Source of the DNA: Stomoxys calcitrans
Taxonomy: Eukaryota > Arthropoda > Insecta > Diptera > Muscidae
Assembly: GCF_963082655.1 (NCBI RefSeq)
Contig: NC_081554.1
Coordinates: 39,826,354 to 39,890,353 of the forward strand
Reading direction: 5' to 3'
Length of the DNA: 64,000 nt
Shown: one piece after another, positions 44,050 through 55,599 of the stretch
How positions within the stretch are numbered: the first letter of the stretch is position 1
Layout: every line of letters begins with the position of its first letter
Made by a program: the position numbers and the translations under genes
Notes under the pieces: model-generated
Seen by the model: the letters and a program-made list of their open reading frames with translations, nothing else
Told to the model about the DNA's origin: nothing
The model's database searches: none

Positions 44050-45275
44050 AAATATTCATCGTCTTGACATTCTAAGTCGATTTTGATATGTCCGTCTGTC
44101 AAAAGCATGCTAAATTTCGATGGTATATTTGTAGATGGGCCATATCAGACCATGTTTTGATATAGCTGCTATATAAACGAATCTTAGATTTTGACTTCTT
44201 CAGCCTCTAGACGGCGCAATACTTATCCCATTTTGCATGAAGTCCTTGTAACTTTTTCGACTTTCAATAACTGTGCAAAGTATGGTTCAAAATTCACAAC
44301 TTCATATAGCTGCCATATAAACCGATCTCGGATCTTCACTTATTGAGCATCTAGATCGCGTAATTTATATCCGATTTGGCTGAAATTTAGCATGAAATCT
44401 TTTGTTTCGACTTCCAACAACTGTACTAAGAATAATTAAAATCTAATCATAACTTGATATAGCTGCCATATAAACCGATCTCGGATCTTGACTTCTTGAG
44501 CTTCTAGATTGCGTAATTTCTATCCGATTTGGCTGAAATTTAGCATGAAATCTTTCGTTTCGACTTCCAACAACTGTAGTAAGAATGATGCAAATCGGTT
44601 CATAACTTGTTATAGCTGCCACATAAACCGATATTGGATCTTGCCTTCTTGAGCCTATTGAGGGCGCAATTCATATCATATTTGGCTGAAATTTTGCGTG
44701 AAGTTTTTTGTTTTGACTTCCAACAATTGTGCCAAGAATGGTCCAAATTGGTTTATAACCTTATATAGCTCCCATATAATCCGATCTGCGATAATACTTC
44801 TTGAGCCTATAGAGGGCGCAATTCTTATCCTATTGGGTTGCCCAAAAAGTAATTGGGGATTTTTCATATAGTCGGCGTTGACAAATTTTTTCACAGCTTG
44901 TGACTCTGTAATTGCATTCTTTCTTCTGTCAGTTATCAGCTGTTACTTTTAGGTTGCTTTAGAAAAAAAGTGTAAAAAAAGTATATTTGATTAAAGTTCA
45001 TTCTAAAAATCCGCAATTCCTTTTCGGGCAACCCAAAATTTGGGTGAAATTTTGCACAACGGCTTCTGTTTTGACCTTCAATATGCGTGCCAAATATGGT
45101 TTGAATCGGTAGTATGCAATTCTTATCCGATTTCACTGAAATTGTACACAATGACTTTTAAAATAACATCCTAACCAAGAATGGTTCAAATTGGTCCATA
45201 ACCTGATAAGGCTTCAATAGCATGCCAATTTTAATCCATTATCCTTTGGATTGTGCCTATGAAGAGATGCCGGGC
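44050..45275 (-). repeat. 153-bp family element, A subtype, inverted, with a MITE inside
   Basis: Minus-oriented units with 'gatatagctgccatataaaccgatct', 'cggatcttgacttcttgagc' and 'tatccgatttggctgaaatttagcatgaa'. Anchors (cc of ccatataaacc or equivalent) at about 44,313, 44,466, 44,619 and 44,772 are exactly 153 bp apart. The tail side starts at 44,090 (TGTCCGTCTGTC). The 5' end is lost; the region ends near 45,275 with GAAGAGATGCCGGGCAAA. MITE copy 3 interrupts a unit at 44,833. Confidence 0.85.
44833..45036 (-). mobile_element. Mariner-type MITE, copy 3, internally deleted
   Basis: The internal sequence is reversed relative to the other copies. It is about 204 bp because ~30 bp next to one TIR are missing. 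Left TIR TTGGGTTGCCCAAAAAGTAA, right end CCTTTTCGGGCAACCCAA. TA precedes it; AA follows it, so the right target-site copy is mutated. Confidence 0.85.
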
Positions 45276-46375
45276 AAATTATATTTGTTCGAATTTTAAA
45301 GCAATTGAAATCAAAACAATAACAATTTCTATTGAAATGGTTTTTTTTGCTGCTCCAAATTTCTTCATCTATTGTACACGATAGGTATTTTTCCCCAACA
45401 ACTTTTGGGGGTCCTTCCCTTTCACAATACCATATGACACTTGGTGCATTGTGCTTGCCTAGAATATTGCTAATACAAAAACGCATTGTTTTTTTTCTTC
45501 TTCAAGAGTTATTTCACTCAGAGACTGCTGTTGGAGGCTCACATATATTAACGGCAAAGCGTGCCAAATGTGAAGCTTCTTAGCATTTTGTGTGCACCAT
45601 AACTGACATTTTTTTCTTATGCCGATTTTTTGTGCTGTTGGTTTTTAAAAGTCAAACAGAGAAATGACGCAAGCAATTGGAAATAGTGTAGCATTCGCGT
45701 CACTAGAATATATTTTAGAAAAACCGTCAGTAAAGAAGCGTAAAGTTTTCGGCAAACCAAAAAAAAATGGCACCAACAACAAAAACAGGCACATAAAATA
45801 TGCTTTAGTTTTAAAACAAATGTCCGTTAATTCAATTATGATGGGGATTTGAAGGTTCCCAGACGTTTAATGAGATGTAAATATTTGTGACTGTTGAAAT
45901 GAGGAACCGATATGCCATATTCCCTTGCTTGAAATTCTACGAAAAATAAACACAAATTGTTATTCTTTGAAAAAAAATGAGGAAAAATATACGACAAAGA
46001 CCTTAAAAAGTCATGATAAACAAAAGGGAATGCTTAAAGCAATTCAAGCACAATTTGCACATACCAAGTGTACCACAATATTATGACACAATTTTTAAAA
46101 ATAAAGTTTTTTCAATATATTGGTATTCTTAATCAATTAAAAATAGCTAATGTGCATTGAAATAGAATTTAATCATTTCATTGTGGAGGGTTGCGAAGTA
46201 TAAGGAAAGTTATAAGGAAATGACATAGGACTTGTATAATTTGATTGCTGATAACAATAGAACAACATTTAATTTCTGCGAATTTTTTTGAAAACTAAAC
46301 TGCATTGGGTGGTTACTTGTAATGAGTCTTGATTTCAATTCTGAATTTACCTCCGTTCACTTCCGCAATAAAGTC
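45276..46375. other. Unassigned AT-rich sequence
   Basis: No gene or repeat was recognised. The frames at 45,214-45,486, 45,332-45,583 and 45,664-45,852 have no identifiable domain or supporting splice context. Confidence 0.45.
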
Positions 46376-46379
46376 TTTT

Positions 46380-47535
46380 AAATCGGGAGATCTAAACTAT
46401 AATCGGAAGATCCGTCCCATCTTGAACATATTCGGTACGGATGTCGAGGGACCTTACAAAACTGTGCAAGATTTCAGAGTTATTGTGTAACAAATGAACC
46501 CTTAATGGGCTCAAGAACTTAAGTTAGGAGATCGGTATATATAAAAGATATATCCAAATTTAGTCCGAAATGAATCATTTTCAGTACGGATGTCGAGGGG
46601 CCTAATACAACTCGCTGTGTGAAAATCAGACTATCAATATGGCTTTAATCGACCCATGACTTTAAATCAAGAGATTGGTATATGGGAGAGCTTTAACCAA
46701 ATATAGTCCAATCTGGCTCATACTTGGTACGGACGTCGACGATCTTTACAGTACTTGCTGTGCCACATTTCAGCACAATCGGATAATAGGTGCGCCTTTT
46801 ATGGGCATAAGACTTCAAATAAAAATATGGGTCTATATGGGGACTATATCAAGACACAATCCGAAATAAACCATATGCGATGCGGATGTCTATATCAAGA
46901 TATAATCCAAAATGAACCATACGCGATGCGGGGCTAGGGGCTTAATACAACTCGCTGTCCAAAATTTCAAAGAAATCAATACCGATTTTATGGGCCTAAG
47001 ACTTTGAATCAGGAGATCGTTATATATGACAGCTATATTCAAACATATTGGGTTGCCCAAAAAGTAATTGCGGATTTTTTAAAAGAAAGTAAATGCATTT
47101 TTAATAAAACTTAGAATGAACTTTAATCAAATATACTTTTTTTCTAAAGCATGCTAAAAGTAACAGCTCATAACTGACAGAAGAAAGAATGCAATTACAG
47201 AGTCACAAGCTGTGAAAAAATTTGTCAACGCCGACTATATGAAAAATCCGCAATTACTTTTTGGGCAACCCAATAGTTCGATCTAGAACATATCCGGTAT
47301 ATCCGGATAACATGCTGTGCCAAATTTCAGCAAAATTAGGTAATAATTCCCCAAAAGACCTTAAATGGGAATATCAATCGATATATGGGTTATATGAAGA
47401 TATAGTTCGATATAGCCCATCTTCGAAAATAACCTGCCTATGTTCGAAAAATTGCAAAGTCTCAGCCCATTATTTTTATGCCTCTGTGAGTCGTAAAAGG
47501 CTAATCGGGAAATCGGTTTACATGGAAGCGACAAA
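46380..47535 (+). repeat. 153-bp family array, B subtype, with a MITE inside
   Basis: Plus-oriented diverged units: 'gagatcggtatata', 'ttggtacggacgtcgac', 'gtgccacatttcagcacaatcggataa', 'gccttttatgggcataagac'. MITE copy 4 splits it at 47,048-47,273, after which the unit resumes ('tgctgtgccaaatttcagcaaaatt'). It ends at an inverted SINE fragment. Confidence 0.7.
47048..47273 (+). mobile_element. Mariner-type MITE, copy 4
   Basis: 226 bp flanked by TA on both sides (47,046-47,047 and 47,274-47,275). Both TIRs are intact (TTGGGTTGCCCAAAAAGTAA / TTACTTTTTGGGCAACCCAA). A few bases near 'atactttttttctaaagc' are shorter than in copies 2 and 5. Confidence 0.95.
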
Positions 47536-47675
47536 TTGCATTAAGGAACAGGGGCAAACTTCTCATATATCACTGAGTGAAAGGCGTGCCACAGTGCGAC
47601 ACCACTTTAGTAAAAAGTTTTTTAAATGGCATGATTCCTCACAAATGCCGCAGCACTAAGAGGGGATATTATCAC
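47536..47675 (-). repeat. tRNA-derived SINE, fragment
   Basis: The reverse complement matches the SINE body and 3' end: GGAACAGGGGCAAACTTCTC, AGGCGTGCCACAGTGCGACA, 'tggcatgattcctcacaaatg' and CACTAAGAGGGGATATTATC. It has an internal deletion after CACTGAGTG and no tRNA-like head. Confidence 0.75.
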
Positions 47676-47917
47676 ACTTGTAGCAATTACCATTTAATCA
47701 AACCTACACAGCATGTCATGTAGACTTAATTAAAACCCCATAAATCATACTAATTTCAATTTTATTATGCATTCCAAACGTGGGCCAACACTTAATATTT
47801 TAAATATTCAAAAAGTAACAGATAGACTAAAAAACAATTCTACTGAGATATCGCTGAGAATTTAAATATGAGATATCCCAGGAGGACCCAGGGCAAGTTT
47901 TAGTCGAACTCTTAGGT

Positions 47918-50140
47918 TAGGTTAGGTTCGGTCGAAAAGAGTATGCAGATATTAATCCGCCCCATGCCACTATGGACATACACCTAAGCCACTAATCGAA
48001 AGTAACCTCTAAAAAGAAAATTTTAAGTTTTTCCTTCCGTGCTACTTACAAAATCCTTAATTGTTTTCAATACCACTCCCCTAAGTTGGTTCATGTCTGG
48101 TATTGTGCCTCCACCTAAGTACCGATATCTGTTGGACGCGAAGGCCGGGCAATGACAAAGGAAATGCTCCAACGTCTCATCATCTTCCCCGCATGCCCTA
48201 CACGTGCTATCACTTGCCGCACCGATTTTACATAAATGAGATCGTAGTCATATGTGTCACGTTATGATACCAATAGCTATACTGACCTCCTTCTTACTTC
48301 CTTTCAGTAATAGCCTCGTCTTTTCACGATCTGGATCTCCCCATAGGATTTCCCCATGTTCCACAATGTTGCATGCGCATTTGTTGCCCACTCCCTTAAC
48401 TCGGACTGCGTCGACCCGAAAGGCTTCGGGTTAACCAAGTTTATTGACGGCAGTCCTCTGCCCTTCACCGCCAAATCGTCTGCCCTTTCATTCCCCCTTA
48501 CTCCGTTATGGTCCGGCACCCAAACGATGCCGATTTTGCCATCCTCAGAGAAGGCGTTAATCCTCTTCTTGCACTGCAAGACTGTTAGTGATCTTACCGT
48601 TCTGGTTGCTATTGCCTTTATTGCAATTTTACTGTCGGTAAAGAAGTTCACACTCGAAGTCCTCGCGTTAGTACTACACCACCTTACGCATTCCGTGATC
48701 GGCCGAATCTCCACCTGCAGGACCGTATTATGGTCAGGTATTCTAAAACAGATCTCAGTCCTTGGATTCTCAATGTAAACCCCAGGCCCACTCTGTCCTC
48801 TAGCTCTGATCCATCCGTTTAACATGATGGCAATACTAGGGTTCCTTCAATCCAAAACTGTGCCGATGGCAGCAGTGCCTCGCACTCGACTTCAAGGTTC
48901 ATCTCAGGTATCCGTTCGGAAACCTCTTCCCTTCGTTCCAGGTTTCCTACCTCGACTATACCGCGATGGCATGAGCTGCTCCCATCCTAAATCCATTCTC
49001 CCATCGCCTTATGTCTCATAGCCGTAGTGGCTGCCCCACACTTAATCTGTAAGTAAATGAGTCGGATATCTAGAATAGTCTCCAGTGCCCTAGTGGGCGA
49101 GGTCCTCATCGCTCCGCCTATGCCAAGACAACATGTTCTCTGAACCTGTTGTATGGTCCTTATGTTACACTTTTTCTCCATAGCAGTCCACCAAACTACT
49201 GGTCTAGTCACGGTCCTGTATAGCCAGTGGACTATCCTCGGATTCAGGCCCGATCCTACAGCCCGTCTACATGGAGCCCAACATTTGTGAGCCTTCTCAG
49301 TACGATCCTGAATGTGACACTTTCAATTCAGTTTCCTGTTCAAAATCACTTCTAAGTATTTGACCTTGTCAGATATCGAAATCGTCATATTGAGGAAACG
49401 TGGTGAGTTAATTTGGCCCACCTTCGTCTTCCTCGTGAACAGGCATATTTCAGTCTTCTCTAGGTTAACATTGAGACCTCTGGGTCTAGCCCAGTCATAT
49501 TCCATATACAAGACCCGTTCGCCACTTCTGCATAGCTCGATCGGATCCTTACCGCTTAGAAGTATTATAACATTGTCTGCGTAGCAGACGGGTTCAAATT
49601 CCCCCTCAGTCAACATCCGTAATAGGTCATTTATGGTGGTCACCCATAGGAGTGGCGATAAAATGCCCCCCTGTGGCGTGCCCTGTGCACACAATTTATC
49701 CACCTGTTCCTTAGTATATGGTTTATCCAGTCTCTAAGGACCGGGTCCACCCGGTACTGGTCTAAAGATTGGATCAGTCTGTCGGTCCGCACATTGTTAA
49801 AAGCCCCATCGATGTTAATGCATACCGCCAGTGTGTACGTTTTGGCATCGAAGGATTCTTCTATCTTATGAAACAACCTCGTGCAGGGCAGTCTCCACCG
49901 ACCTACTCTTGACATAGACATGCTGTTTGTATTTGAGCAGTTCACTGGATGGCATACTCTTTATTATGGTGTTCACAATACGTTCCATGGTTTTGAGTAG
50001 AACGGACGTAAGGCTTATTGGTCTGTAGGCCTTTGGTGTCGCATAACTTGCCTTGCCGGGCATAAACACCATCCTTGCCTCACGCCAGGCTTTCGGAGTA
50101 TATGCAAGTCCTAGGCACGCTGTGAAAATTCTCGTACAGT
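47918..50140 (-). pseudogene. RNase H-bearing non-LTR retrotransposon, longest copy (copy 3)
   Basis: Read 5' to 3' on the minus strand: RT finger region YRPISLTSVLLKTMERIVNT (50,072-49,866), CINIDGAFNNVRTDRLIQSL (palm A, 49,945-49,640), then QGTPQGGILSPLLW (B motif) and VCYADNVIIL at 49,703-49,323, where canonical YADD has become YADN. The thumb follows (RGLNVNLEKTEICLF). The RNase H domain at 48,825-48,304 has LQVEIRPITECV (Glu), FFTDSKIAIKAI (Asp) and WVPDHNGVRGNERADDLAVK. A Cys/His cluster (CRACGEDDETLEH) lies at about 48,150-48,215. The 3' end is a run of AACCTAACCTAACC at 47,925-47,940. It is 5'-truncated and frameshifted, so inactive. Confidence 0.9.
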
Positions 50141-51377
50141 AAAGTGGTATATATTTATCTCAATTGTTTTGTGATTATCATCATAAAAGATACATTTTAG
50201 AGTATCTTTCTGGTTTCTTCATCAATCATTTCGTCAGTATTCCTTTACAGAACATAGCAAAAGCATTTTACATTTTGCATAATATACACATCATGTTTGC
50301 ATGTACTTCCAAAATTACCCATATTCCTGTAATTGTTATCATTTTGGGTGTTAACTTCTCTTTTCCTAATTTGTTATAATATCACGATGATAATTTATTA
50401 AATAGTTTCCCACATATTAAGTTTAAATTGTTGCGTGCTTCACGCTATTTAAAACACTCATGTTTTGTAATGTTTACAAAAAATTCCTGCACTTGGTAAT
50501 GTTAGTCAGTTGGTTTTGTAAAAGCAAATCGACCTTAGTTGAAGGAAAGAAACAAGTATGACTTGTGAAGATGATTTTATTACATTTCAACAATTGTTGA
50601 AGTTGTAGTAGAAGGGTATCAAAAAATATTTTGGGGAGATTAAAAAAAACTTTAAACCTTACTCCGAATAAATCAAACTATTCATTCATACCTGCGACAC
50701 AGAAGAAGAAAGGTTGATAATATAGAATGGGCCACTCGCTGTTCCATTACTAGTAAAGTCTTGGCGCCATTCTCTTCCAACCAGATATACATTCAACCAT
50801 TTGACAAAAATGTTGTTGTATAGCATTATATGTACTTTTTTTTTAATTTGTATTGTTCTTCCTTTAACAAACTAATACGCTATTAAATATTAATAGCTAT
50901 ATAATTAACAACCTTGAGAACGAAACACGACATTCACAAAAAGGAACTTAAATTAAGGGATTTACCATGTATATTGTCCATTATTTAATACTTTGCTGTT
51001 GAATTGAAAAATAAATACCTCAAACAATGCAATGATTTGCAAAATTTTAATTCATTGCCTTTTATATTTTTTCTGGTTAATGTTTTAAATGAATCGATTT
51101 CGTTCAACAACACGTGTAGACGAATAAGAAACCATGAAAATTACTTGTTGTGTTTATTTAATTCAAATGGAATTAAAAAACAAATTTATGAATTGTCCAA
51201 AAGCATTTTAAAACTTCCTGGCAATTTACTAATTTGAGCATGCGCAATGTTTGCAAAGAATAGGTAAAATATTGTCAACAAGATTTTTCTAGGTTTTTTT
51301 TTATTGGTAAAGATTAGATTGGTAATCAATGTTTGTTATAGTGCTGTACTAATACGAATAGGAAGACATTTTTCTTG
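50141..51377. other. Unassigned AT-rich sequence
   Basis: No gene or repeat family member was recognised. The 71- and 77-residue frames at 50,164 and 51,004 have AT-rich codon composition and no motif. Confidence 0.45.
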
Positions 51378-51770
51378 TACTTAGTTGTTATTTCATGAAG
51401 ATGTTAATGTTCTTGGTTTCACATTAGGCACTTCTTAGAAAATTCTACTTAAATGAAGGTAAAACAACAATAAATTTGCCACCATTAACTAACAGGGACC
51501 AAACTTCTCATATATCAGGGAGTGCTGTACGATTCATATTTTAAGCTCAATGATAAGGGACGGCGTACCGCCGTACTTAGTTGTTATTTCATGAAGATGT
51601 TAATGTTCTTGGTTCCACATTAGGCACTTCTTGGAAAATTGTACTTAAATGAAGTTAAAACAACAACAAATTTGTCACCATAAACTAACAGGGACCAAAC
51701 TACTCATATATCAGGGAGTGCTGTCCGATTCATATTTTAAGCTCAATGATAAGGGACGGCGTACCGCAAC
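51378..51770. repeat. ~196-bp tandem duplication including SINE sequence
   Basis: The segment starting TACTTAGTTGTTATTTCATG at 51,378 is repeated at 51,574. Each copy carries 'catgaagatgttaatgttcttggtt', 'taactaacagggaccaaact', and the inverted SINE 3' part through 'aagggacggcgtaccgc'. Copies differ at about ten positions. Confidence 0.85.
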
Positions 51771-51885
51771 ACCGTGCAACACCTCTTTGCAGCAAAGTTT
51801 TACTTTCAGGCCAGGATTCAAACCCAGGCGTTTGGCGTTATAGGCGGACATGCCAACATCTGCGGACCCTGGGGTGTCCTCTAAT
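51485..51885 (-). repeat. tRNA-derived SINE, partly duplicated copy
   Basis: The right part (51,665-51,885) reads on the minus strand as a nearly full SINE: head with degenerate B box (complement of GGATTCAAACC at about 51,811-51,821; one change from consensus), a shortened body, and 3' end GAGTAGTTTGGTCCCTGTTA. The left part (51,485-51,573) is the duplicated 3' half. Confidence 0.75.
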
Positions 51886-52235
51886 AACTACTGAGATGAT
51901 TAAATACTATAATAGAAATGTAAGAAACGCATTGCAAAAGAACTAAATATAGGATAACATAAATGACATGAGATTAGTTGTAGTTTACGAGATGATGTTA
52001 GTAGTAGGATTTTGTGTTTGGTTAGTATGACGAAACCCATTTAAAGCATTAGAATTTTCAATGCATACCGGAACGTCGCTGGGATCACGCTTCACATACA
52101 CTAGTCCTTTGAAAGTATGAGCTGAGTGTAAAAGTTTCTTTCTTTTTAGGGAGAGGGCATCTTGTAAGATTCTATAGTTTGAATTCGAAATGTTTTCATC
52201 TATATAGAACTGACAAGTTGAGTCAAATCGAATCA
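51886..52235. other. Unassigned sequence
   Basis: The 83-residue minus-strand frame at 51,985-52,236 has no recognised domain. No repeat family member was identified. Confidence 0.4.
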
Positions 52236-52239
52236 TGTT

Positions 52240-52465
52240 TAGAGATAAGGTGGTATTGTTTCTCTTCCGAAATGCTAATCAGGAGATTGGTTTATATAGC
52301 GGCTATATCAGGTTATGGATTGATTTACACAATACTTGGGACAATTGTTGAGAGTCTTACCAAAACACTTCGTGCAAAATTGCAGTCAAATCGGATAAGA
52401 ATTGCGCCCTCTAGAAGTCAAGACCCAAGGTCAGTTTATATGGCAGCTATGTAAAAACACGATTT
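52240..52465 (+). repeat. 153-bp family fragment, A subtype
   Basis: One and a half plus-oriented units ('ggagattggtttatatagcggctatatcaggttatgg', 'aattgcagtcaaatcggataagaattgcgccctctag'), ending at TATGGCAGCTATGTAAAAAC, where the B-type array in the opposite orientation begins. Confidence 0.75.
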
Positions 52466-54113
52466 AGGGTCTTGGGCCAATAAAAGCCGCATTAATTACC
52501 CGATTTTGCTGAAATTTAGCACAGTGAGTTGTGTTAGGCCCTTCGACATCCTTCGTCAATTTGGCTTAGATCGGTCAGGATTTGGATATAGCTGCCATAT
52601 AGACCGATCCTCCGATTTAGGGTCTTAGGCCCATAAAAGCCATATTTATTAGCCGATTTTGCTGAAATTTGAGACAGCGATTTGTGTTGGGACATTCGAC
52701 ATCCTTCGTCAATTTGGCCCAGATCGGTCAGGATTTGGATATAGCTGCCATATAGACCGATTCCTCAATTAAAGGTTTTGGGCCCATAAAAGCCACATTT
52801 ATTATCCGATTTTGCTGAAATTTGGAACAGTGAGTTGTGTTAGGCCATTCGACATCCTCCGTCAAATTGGCCCAGATCGGTCAGGATTTGGATATAGCTG
52901 CTATATAGACCGATCTCTCGATTAAAGGTTTTGAGCCCATTAAAGGCGCATTTATTATCCGATGTCGGCAAAATTTGAGACAGTGAGTTAAGTTAGGCTC
53001 CTTGACATTCTTTTGCAATTTGGCTGAGATCGGTCCATATTTGGATATAGCTGCTATATAGACCGATCTCTCGCTTAAAGGTTTTGAGCCCATAAAAGGC
53101 GCATTTATTGTCCGATGTCGTCGAAATATGGGACGGTGAGCTAAGTTAAACCCCTTGACATACTTCAGCATTACGGCACAGATCGGTCCAGATTTGGATA
53201 TAGCTGCCTTATAGACCGATCTCTCGGTTTTAGGTTTTGGGGCCATAAAAAGAGCATTTATTGTCCGATGTGGCCGCAATTTGGGACATTGAGTTGTGTT
53301 AGGCCCTTCGACACCTTTCTTCAATTTCACTCACATCGGTCCATTTTTGGATATAGTTGCCATATAGACCGATCTATCGATTTAATGTTTTGGGCCCATA
53401 AAAGGCGCATTTATTGTCCGATGTTGCCGAAATTCGGGACAGAGAGTTAAGTTAAGCCCCCTCCTTATATTTCTACAATTTGGTCTAGATCGATCAAGAT
53501 TTGCATATAGCTGCCATATAGACCGATATCTCGATTTAAAATCTTGGCCCCAAAAAAGGCACATTTATAATCCGATTTAACTGAAATTTGACACTTTGGC
53601 TTATGTTAGGCTTTTCGACATCCATGTTGTATATGGTACAGATCGGTTTATTTTTAGATATATTGGGTTGACCAAAAAGTAATTGCGGATTTTTTAAAAG
53701 AAAGTAAATGCATTTTTAATAGAACTTAAAATGAACTTTAATCAAATATACTTTTTTACACTTTTTTCTAAAGCAAGCTAAAAGTAACAGCTGATAACTG
53801 ACAGAAGAAAGAATGCAATTACAGAGTCACAAGCTGTGAAAAAATTTGTCAACGCCGACTTTATGAAAAATCCGCAATTACTTTTTGGGCAACCCAATAG
53901 CTACTTAAAAGACCAATATTTTGTTATACACAATTGAACAATGACTTGTACTTATTAGTATTTGTTCCAATTCGAAATATATATCGTTATAACTGCTATG
54001 GGACATAAGGTATGCCATTTTCACCGGATTTTGATGAAAGATGGTTTACATATATACCCGAGGTGGTGGGTATCCCAAGGTCAGCACGGCCGAACTTAAC
54101 GCCTTTTTAATTG
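52466..54113 (-). repeat. 153-bp family element, B subtype, with 5' terminus and a MITE inside
   Basis: Inverted units ('gatttagggtcttgggccaataaaagccgcatta', 'gccatatagaccgatc') run to about 53,660. MITE copy 5 follows, then the element resumes and closes with its minus-strand 5' terminus at 54,045-54,113: TATATACCCGAGGTGGTGGG, then 'cacggccgaacttaacgcctttttaatt'. It resembles the array at 31-33 kb, including the sequence where the MITE sits. Confidence 0.85.
53663..53897 (+). mobile_element. Mariner-type MITE, copy 5
   Basis: 235 bp flanked by TA on both sides (53,661-53,662; 53,898-53,899). Left TIR TTGGGTTGACCAAAAAGTAA has one substitution; right TIR intact. The equivalent uninterrupted sequence (AGATATAGCTACTAAAAAGA) is at about 33,056-33,075, an empty-site paralogue showing precise insertion with TA duplication. 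Confidence 0.95.
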
Positions 54114-55090
54114 TTCTGTGGTATAACAGTGTACTGAATTATCTCAGCAAATACGATTGCAGAGTGCCACTATAACCTAACCTTGCATAGTTGTGAAGCA
54201 ACTTCAATTATATAAATATGTGTACACCGACTTTTCAGTTTTGCACTTTTATCTCTCATCTTATCTTTGTTTTTTTTTCTTAGCCCAAACTTTTTTTTTG
54301 CAATAAAAATAATTAAAACCACTCCCTAACATTTTAAACATCTTAGTTGACAATATTTGGTGTTGCACAAAATTGAATAGCTCGATTTGAATAATGTGCT
54401 GTTTACATATAATAAATCATTTAATTTAAAGGCTTAACTTTGGTGAACACCTCCTTTGGATGTGAATTGGAAAGGAAAAACTTGTCTACATCATTTACGT
54501 TTCATCAGCATTAAAACGTCTCCCACACATTATGAGAACCGGCAATCAACCAGGCAGCTGGGGAAATGGGTATGCCACATTTGCGCGACTGGTGAGACGG
54601 ACGGACGCCAGTTTTTTTGTGTACCTTCATTTGAAAATTACAGTAATGAACTCGTTGGAGGACTTGATGTATCATCGGGCCTTAGGCCAGGCCTAGATAA
54701 GTGAGGAAAAGTGAATAAGAAAAAGTTTGTAAGGAATTGTATTTCAATAGAATGAAACAAATAAAGACACGTCCCATAGAAGTGGTACTGAATTTTATGA
54801 GTTTATGTTGCTGCGTTAGTATAAATTTTGCTTCAATTAATTGCAAATTTAATTAAATGCTCACCATTAACACAGCTTCAATGACGTTGCTTTTATTGTG
54901 TTGCGTTATTGTTAATGTTATGTGGAACGCAGCACATTTCGCAATCAATTCATAGACAATTTTCCTGCGAATGAACTTAGTACTAGCCTCAATATTGAGA
55001 AGACAATATTATTGTAAGATTTTTTTTCAGTGTATCTTTGGCGCATTAAAGGAATTGCAGTTTTTGTGGGATAGAGAGTCTTATTACTTA
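54114..55090. other. Unassigned AT-rich sequence
   Basis: No repeat was recognised. An 82-residue plus-strand frame at 54,456-54,704 (with CHICATGETDGRQFF) is less AT-biased than its surroundings but matches no family I recognise. It could be part of an unknown element or chance. Confidence 0.4.
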
Positions 55091-55094
55091 TAAT

Positions 55095-55265
55095 TTATGC
55101 AACACATAGGGCCTCCACATTAAAGCCTTGGCAAATAAGACCCTGGACATTATCCAGTATCATTATGCTGTCGCGAGCATATTCCATATTTGGCACCTCC
55201 ACATACCAGCCATTGCATGGATGGTATTTACTTTGCTTGGTGCTGAAGAAGAGGTGGCACTGGTT
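55095..55265 (-). other. Possible terminal coding exon or gene fragment
   Basis: On the minus strand the reading STKQSKYHPCNGWYVEVPNM continues with EYARDSIMILDNVQGLICQG and ends FNVEALCVA, then stop. Its residue composition is protein-like, unlike the AT-biased noise frames around it. Directly upstream on the minus strand is ACCTCTTCTTCAG, a plausible polypyrimidine tract and AG acceptor at about 55,241-55,253, so it could be a last exon. I do not recognise the family. A fragment of a transposon or processed gene is equally possible, and no partner exon was found. Confidence 0.3.
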
Positions 55266-55599
55266 TTTCATTGCTATCACATTTCAGTCAAATGATGTAA
55301 TGTATTTAAATACCAGACATGAACGCACCAGCCATTGTGTGTGGAATAACTTCTATGTCCCGGAAAATGATATTTTTTATGTTTGAAAACAATAAACCGC
55401 AGCTACATGCTTTGTAGATATTTAACGAAATCTTGTAAGAAAGTGACTTAAAAAGAAAATTAAAAATACAATTAATTAAATTTTTATGACACTTTACTTC
55501 ATTAAAATATATGTAAATAATGTTAAACATTAAGAGAAAGAAGAACTTACACAGAAGAAAAGTGAATAAGATTAAATATAATTTAAACAAGTACTTAGA

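Noticed and set aside
48356..48778. 140-residue plus-strand frame
   Set aside because: Antisense to the RNase H domain of the retrotransposon at 47.9-50.1 kb.
54456..54704. 82-residue frame with CHICATGETDGRQFF considered as a zinc-binding transposase end
   Set aside because: Only two cysteines close together and no other family motif; evidence is too thin to name it.
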